Assembly (NCBI GenBank): GCA_020152595.1
Contig: JAIGNY010001840.1
Coordinates: 191,001 to 255,000, forward strand
DNA: 64,000 nt
Reading direction: 5' to 3'
Origin: Chiridota heheva
Lineage: Eukaryota; Echinodermata; Holothuroidea; Apodida; Chiridotidae
The notes under the pieces were generated by a model. It was given only the letters and a program-made list of their open reading frames with translations, made no database searches and was not told the DNA's origin. Positions 60,193-64,000 of the stretch are shown here, one piece after another; within the stretch, counting starts at the first letter, position 1, and each line of letters begins with the position of its first letter. The position numbers and the translations under genes are program-made.

Positions 60193-60744
60193 CTGCAAAG
60201 ACAGACGATACCTCATTTGATACAGATCATATAACAGCAAACATTAGTTTGAACCATTTTAGTCCATCACATATAGTCACAACAAGTCTATGATTAACTA
60301 AGTGAAGGTCTACAATGGATGACAAATCTGCAGAAAATAAACAGTTTGCTTACTTGGATTTGAACATTTGTTGATATATGCAAAGTTTATGAAGAGGAAG
60401 ATGGCTCAAGATATTGTCACATATGACTTTGTGCCATTAAACACAAACAAACAAAACCTACAAGCACTGAACAGCAATGGATTTACACAATGGAATAATA
60501 AAGATGTAAAATGGTCCATTTCAAAACTAATTTTGATGATAAGTTTTACCGTTGTGGTTTTCTTAGATTTGATTTTCAATGTTGCCTCTGTTTCCCTGTG
60601 TTATACTTTAACTTCGGGAAAAGGATGTGACTGATCATGAACAAAGATCATGGCTTTGGCTCTGTTGAAGGTCATTTAGAGAAAACTTTCTCAAATTTCA
60701 TCTGTTTGCGATAAAAAGAATGAACATATCAAAGTTGCTTTGGA
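60193..60744. other. Probable intron of the minus-strand gene; nothing recognised
   Basis: Unique A/T-rich DNA. An 88-codon plus-strand frame (60368-60634) with one hydrophobic segment has no supporting splice or family evidence. Confidence 0.4.
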
Positions 60745-61516
60745 CTGTATGGCAAGTATGAATTACCATCCAATCAGAAGACTGTATGGCAAGTATGAAT
60801 TACCATCCAATCAGAAGACTGTATGGCAAGTATGAATTACTATCCATTCAGAAGACTGTATGGCAAGTATGAATTACTACCCAATCAGTAGACTGTATGC
60901 CAAGTATGAATTACTATCCAATCAGAAGACTGTATGGCAAGTATGAATTACTATCCAATCAGAAGACTGTATGGCAAGTATGAATTACCATTCAATCAGA
61001 AGACTGCATGGTAAGTATGAATTACTATCCAATCAGAAGACTGTATGGCAAGTATGAATTACCATTCAATCAGAAGACTGCATGGTAAGTATGAATTACT
61101 ATCCAATCAGAAGACTGTATGGCAAGTATGATGACTATCCAATCAGAAGACTGTATGGCAAGTATGAATTACTATCCAATCAGAAGACTGTATGGCAAGT
61201 ATGAATTACTATCCAATCAGTAGACTGTATGGCAAGTATGAATTACTATCCAATCAGAAGACTGTATGGCAAGTATGAATTACTATCCAATCAGAAGACT
61301 GTATGGCAATTATGAATTACCATCCAATCAGAAGACTGTATGGCAAGTATGAATTACCATCTAATCAGAAGACTGTATGACAAGTATGAATTACCATCCA
61401 TACAGAAGACTGTATGGCAAGTATGAATTACCATCCAATCAGAAGACTGTATGGCAAGTATGAATTACCATCCAATTAGGAGACTGTATGGCATGTATGA
61501 ATTACCATCCAATCAG
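60745..61516 (+). repeat. 37-bp minisatellite, about 21 copies
   Basis: The unit is AGACTGTATGGCAAGTATGA plus ATTACYATCCAATCAGA. It is interrupted by LINE copy D and resumes at 63789. Confidence 0.95.
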
Positions 61517-63788
61517 TTTGTTTGTTTGTTTGTTTGATGAGGTCTTAACGGCACCACAACAACAAAGGTCAAATTGTGCCTGAGAGGTCAGATCATTTTA
61601 GAGGTAGTAAGGAAAGAGACCAGGGGGAGAATGAGAGAAATTCAAGAATAAAAGCCAGAAAGCTGTGATCGAGAGAGGAGGTGCATAGGTAAAACAAAAA
61701 CAAAGTAGAGAGGGGGTGGAAGAGGAGAATTAAATATGGTTGTAGAGGGATGCATGCTGAAGGAAGGAGATTATTTTATCTGGAGGATTTTTCTGGAAGA
61801 ACTCAGCAATTGAGTTGTGGGGAGCGAGGGAAGCTCTGGGAAGGTTGTACAGGGGGCAAGCAAGGAGAACGTGTTGGATTGTGAGGATGCAGTGGCAATT
61901 GTTACAGAGGGGTTGGGGGAACCAATGAGGAGGTGGGAGTGAGTGAGGTGGGTGTGACCAATTCTAAGACGGGTAGTATGAACGTTGTCGATACGAGAAA
62001 GGTTGTTGATGGTGGATTTGATCGGGATTGTGGGCTGGATGACATGAAGTTTGTTATCAATTTGGAAGTTCCATAAGGTTTGCCAGTGGTCACGAACAAG
62101 AGAAGCGATAAGCGGTTTGATGTCAGAGAGGGTTTTGGGAAAAGGGGAAGGGAGGAGGTTAAGGGCAAGCTTAGCGGCTGTATCAGCCCTGTCATTGCCA
62201 GGGATGCCAACATGGCTGGGTATCCAGAAGAAAAGAACACTTTTCCTGCAGAGGGTGGGAGAAAAGAGTTTCCGGAGGAGGAGGTGGCAGGTGAGGTTAT
62301 CCCATTTAAGATTGAGTAATGAAGTAAGAACAGCCTTTGAGTCAGAGAAAATGGCAAAGTGACTAAGAGGAGAGTACTCAATAAAGTTGAGGGCGAGGAG
62401 AATGGCCTTAGCCTCGGCTGAAAGATGGATGAGTGGTCAGGAAGTCTGCTACTGAGGGTGATGTCTTGGATGATGGCAGCAGCAGCTGTCTTGTTGCCTT
62501 CCTTGGAGCCATCAGTATAGATGGAGGTGTAATTTGAGAGTTGGTCTTTGATTTGGTTGTGGAGATTGATGAAGAGGTTAGGGTGAGTTTGAGTTTTGTT
62601 ATAAGTGGAGAGGTCTAGGTGGACAGAAGGGAGGGGGTGGCCCAAGGAGGAAAAGTGGGCCAGGAGTAGGTGCCGAGAGTGGCGGGGTTGATGCCAAGTT
62701 GAAAGAGGTCTGATTTAATGCGTAAGCTGAAGGGAGGCGATAGGGTTTTAGTCCTATCAAAGAGGGAGGAGAAATTGGGGTACCTAATGAGGTTGTAAAC
62801 AGGGTTCTGGGTGTTGGTGAGGACTCTAAAAGCATAGGAGAGGCTAAGCTTTTTACATCTAAGTAGAAAGGGGGGTTCGTTGGCTTCAACATGAAAGCTA
62901 GTGATTGGGGAGGTCCTGTAGGCTTCTAGACAGAGCCTGAGGGCTTCATTTTGGATGGTGTTAATGTGGTTGAGGTATGAGTTGTGAGCGACACAGTAAA
63001 CAATATTGCCATAGTCAAGCTTGGCACGAATGGTGAGCCTGAAAATTTTGAGGAGAGCATAGCGGTTCACTCCCCAAGTAGTGTTGGAGAGCAGTCGGAG
63101 GAGGTTGAGGGAGCTATTGCATTTTACTTTCAGGTTGGTGATGTGTGGCTTGTAGGTGAGCTTGGGGTCTAGAGTTAGACCAAGGAACTTTGTGTTTTCA
63201 ACTTTAGGGATGCGATTCCCATTGAGCACAAAGTTCGGGTTGGGGTGGAGGTTGTTGAAATGAAAAAAGTGCATGCAGACTGTCTTGTCTTTGGAGAATT
63301 TAAAACCATTATTGTTGCTCCAGACTTGCAGATGGTTGAGGCTGGTTTGGAGCCTATTTTCAACAATAGGAAAGCTAGGGGAGGAGTAGGAGATGGTGAA
63401 GTCATCCACGTAGAGGGTACGTTTGATGCTGGGGCCAAGGTTATTCCCGATGTCATTAATGCTCAGGTTGAAGAGAGTGGGGGAGAGGATGCTGCCTTGG
63501 GGAACGCCCTCTTCTTGGGGGTACGGGTTGGAGAGGGTGTAGCCAATAGGAACTTGGAACTGCCTGGGTGAGAGAAAGTTTTGAATAAAGATGGGGAGGT
63601 GGCCTCTGAGGCCAATGGTGTGAAGTTTTCGGGTAATGCCGTATTTCCAAGTAGTGTCGAAAGCTTTCTCGAGGTCAAAAAATATGGCAATGAGGTGTTC
63701 CTTTTTTGCAAAGGATTCCCGGATAGCGGTCTCGAGCTTAATTAACTGGTCTAGGGTATTGCGACGTTTTCGGAAGCCGCTTTGGTGA
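61517..63788 (-). mobile_element. I-like LINE copy D (RT plus RNase H), minus strand
   Basis: Read on the minus strand it begins in RT at FRKRRNTLDQLIKLE and continues FFDLEKAFDTTWKYGITRKL, EEGVPQGSILSPTLFNLSIN, LYVDDFTISYSSP, then a 264-codon open stretch (62615-63409) and RNase H (IYTDGSKEGNKTAAAA, IPGNDRADTA). It ends in CAAACAAACAAACAAA. It is the best-preserved RT region in the window: motif A keeps Asp twice (FFDLEKAFD) and YVDD is present. 5' truncation and frame breaks in RNase H still make it inactive. It inserted into the 37-bp array. Confidence 0.9.
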
Positions 63789-63866
63789 GCAGAAGACTAT
63801 ATGGCATGTATTAATTACCATCCAATCAGAAGACTGTATAGCATGTATGAATTATCATCCAATCAT
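63789..63866 (+). repeat. 37-bp minisatellite, remainder after LINE copy D
   Basis: About two units (AGACTATATGGCATGTATTA type) continue the array of 60745-61516. Confidence 0.88.
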
Positions 63867-63896
63867 GTCATTGGGTCCTTTAGGTTGAGATCACAA

Positions 63897-64000
63897 AGAG
63901 TGTAACATCTAATGGCACCAAGGTGGTGTCCATTCCTGTGTGTTTGCTTAGAGTGAAACATCTAATGGCACCGAAGTGGTGTCCATTCCTGTGAGTTTGC
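63897..64000 (+). repeat. 53-bp tandem repeat at the window edge, 2 copies
   Basis: AGAGTGTAACATCTAATGGC plus CACCAAGGTGGTGTCCATTC is repeated 53 bp later and likely continues beyond the window. Confidence 0.85.

Noticed and set aside
60368-60634. 88-codon plus-strand frame with a hydrophobic segment
   Set aside because: It lies opposite the probable intron of the minus-strand gene, has no poly(A) or splice support and no recognised family.

Overview
This window is nuclear DNA from an animal. Genes are split by GT-AG introns, and the space between coding pieces is filled with retrotransposons and minisatellites. There are no operons, Shine-Dalgarno sites or dense reading frames. The mix of element types (a DIRS-type tyrosine-recombinase retrotransposon, RNase H-bearing I-like LINEs, CR1/L2-like and RTE-like LINE remnants) suits a marine invertebrate or basal deuterostome. 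The species cannot be named from the sequence alone.

Positions 1-29,900 hold the 3' part of one plus-strand gene, a TULP4-like tubby-superfamily gene. Seven proposed exons (127-192, 2015-2069, 7035-7217, 7525-7709, 9832-10090, 10881-12094, 29455-29571) join in one frame of 693 codons including the stop. They encode a tubby-type domain broken up by long acidic and Ser/Arg-rich inserts. The N-terminal half of the protein would lie upstream of the window. Introns carry a 94-bp array, a 19-bp array, a 33-bp array and a truncated LINE (8062-9600). The last intron is 17.4 kb and contains a DIRS-like element of about 14.5 kb (12908-27443). That element has inverted termini and an internal complementary region, is itself split by two I-like LINEs (14342-17470 and about 21430-26082), and lies inside one unit of an older 296-bp repeat.

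Positions 29,900-59,800 have almost no recognisable genes. This is a run of unrelated tandem arrays with periods of 42, 15, 47, 60, 43, 28, 60, 23, 20, 19, 19, 2 and 16 bp. Two LINE remnants (CR1/L2-like at 42060-42660, RTE-like at 47290-48375) are embedded there. One 60-bp array contains an inverted block of 1.1 kb. The largest array (42878-50740) has more than 100 units of 60 bp. A possible short terminal exon lies near 56587-56748.

Positions 59,800-64,000 contain the terminal exon of a minus-strand membrane-protein gene (59971-60192, poly(A) signal at 59834-59839), a 37-bp array, and a minus-strand I-like LINE (61517-63788) inserted into that array.

By rough summation about 40% of the window is tandem repeat and about 30% is transposon. 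Most long open frames here are by-products of arrays that lack stops, or of decayed retroelements, and were not called as genes.
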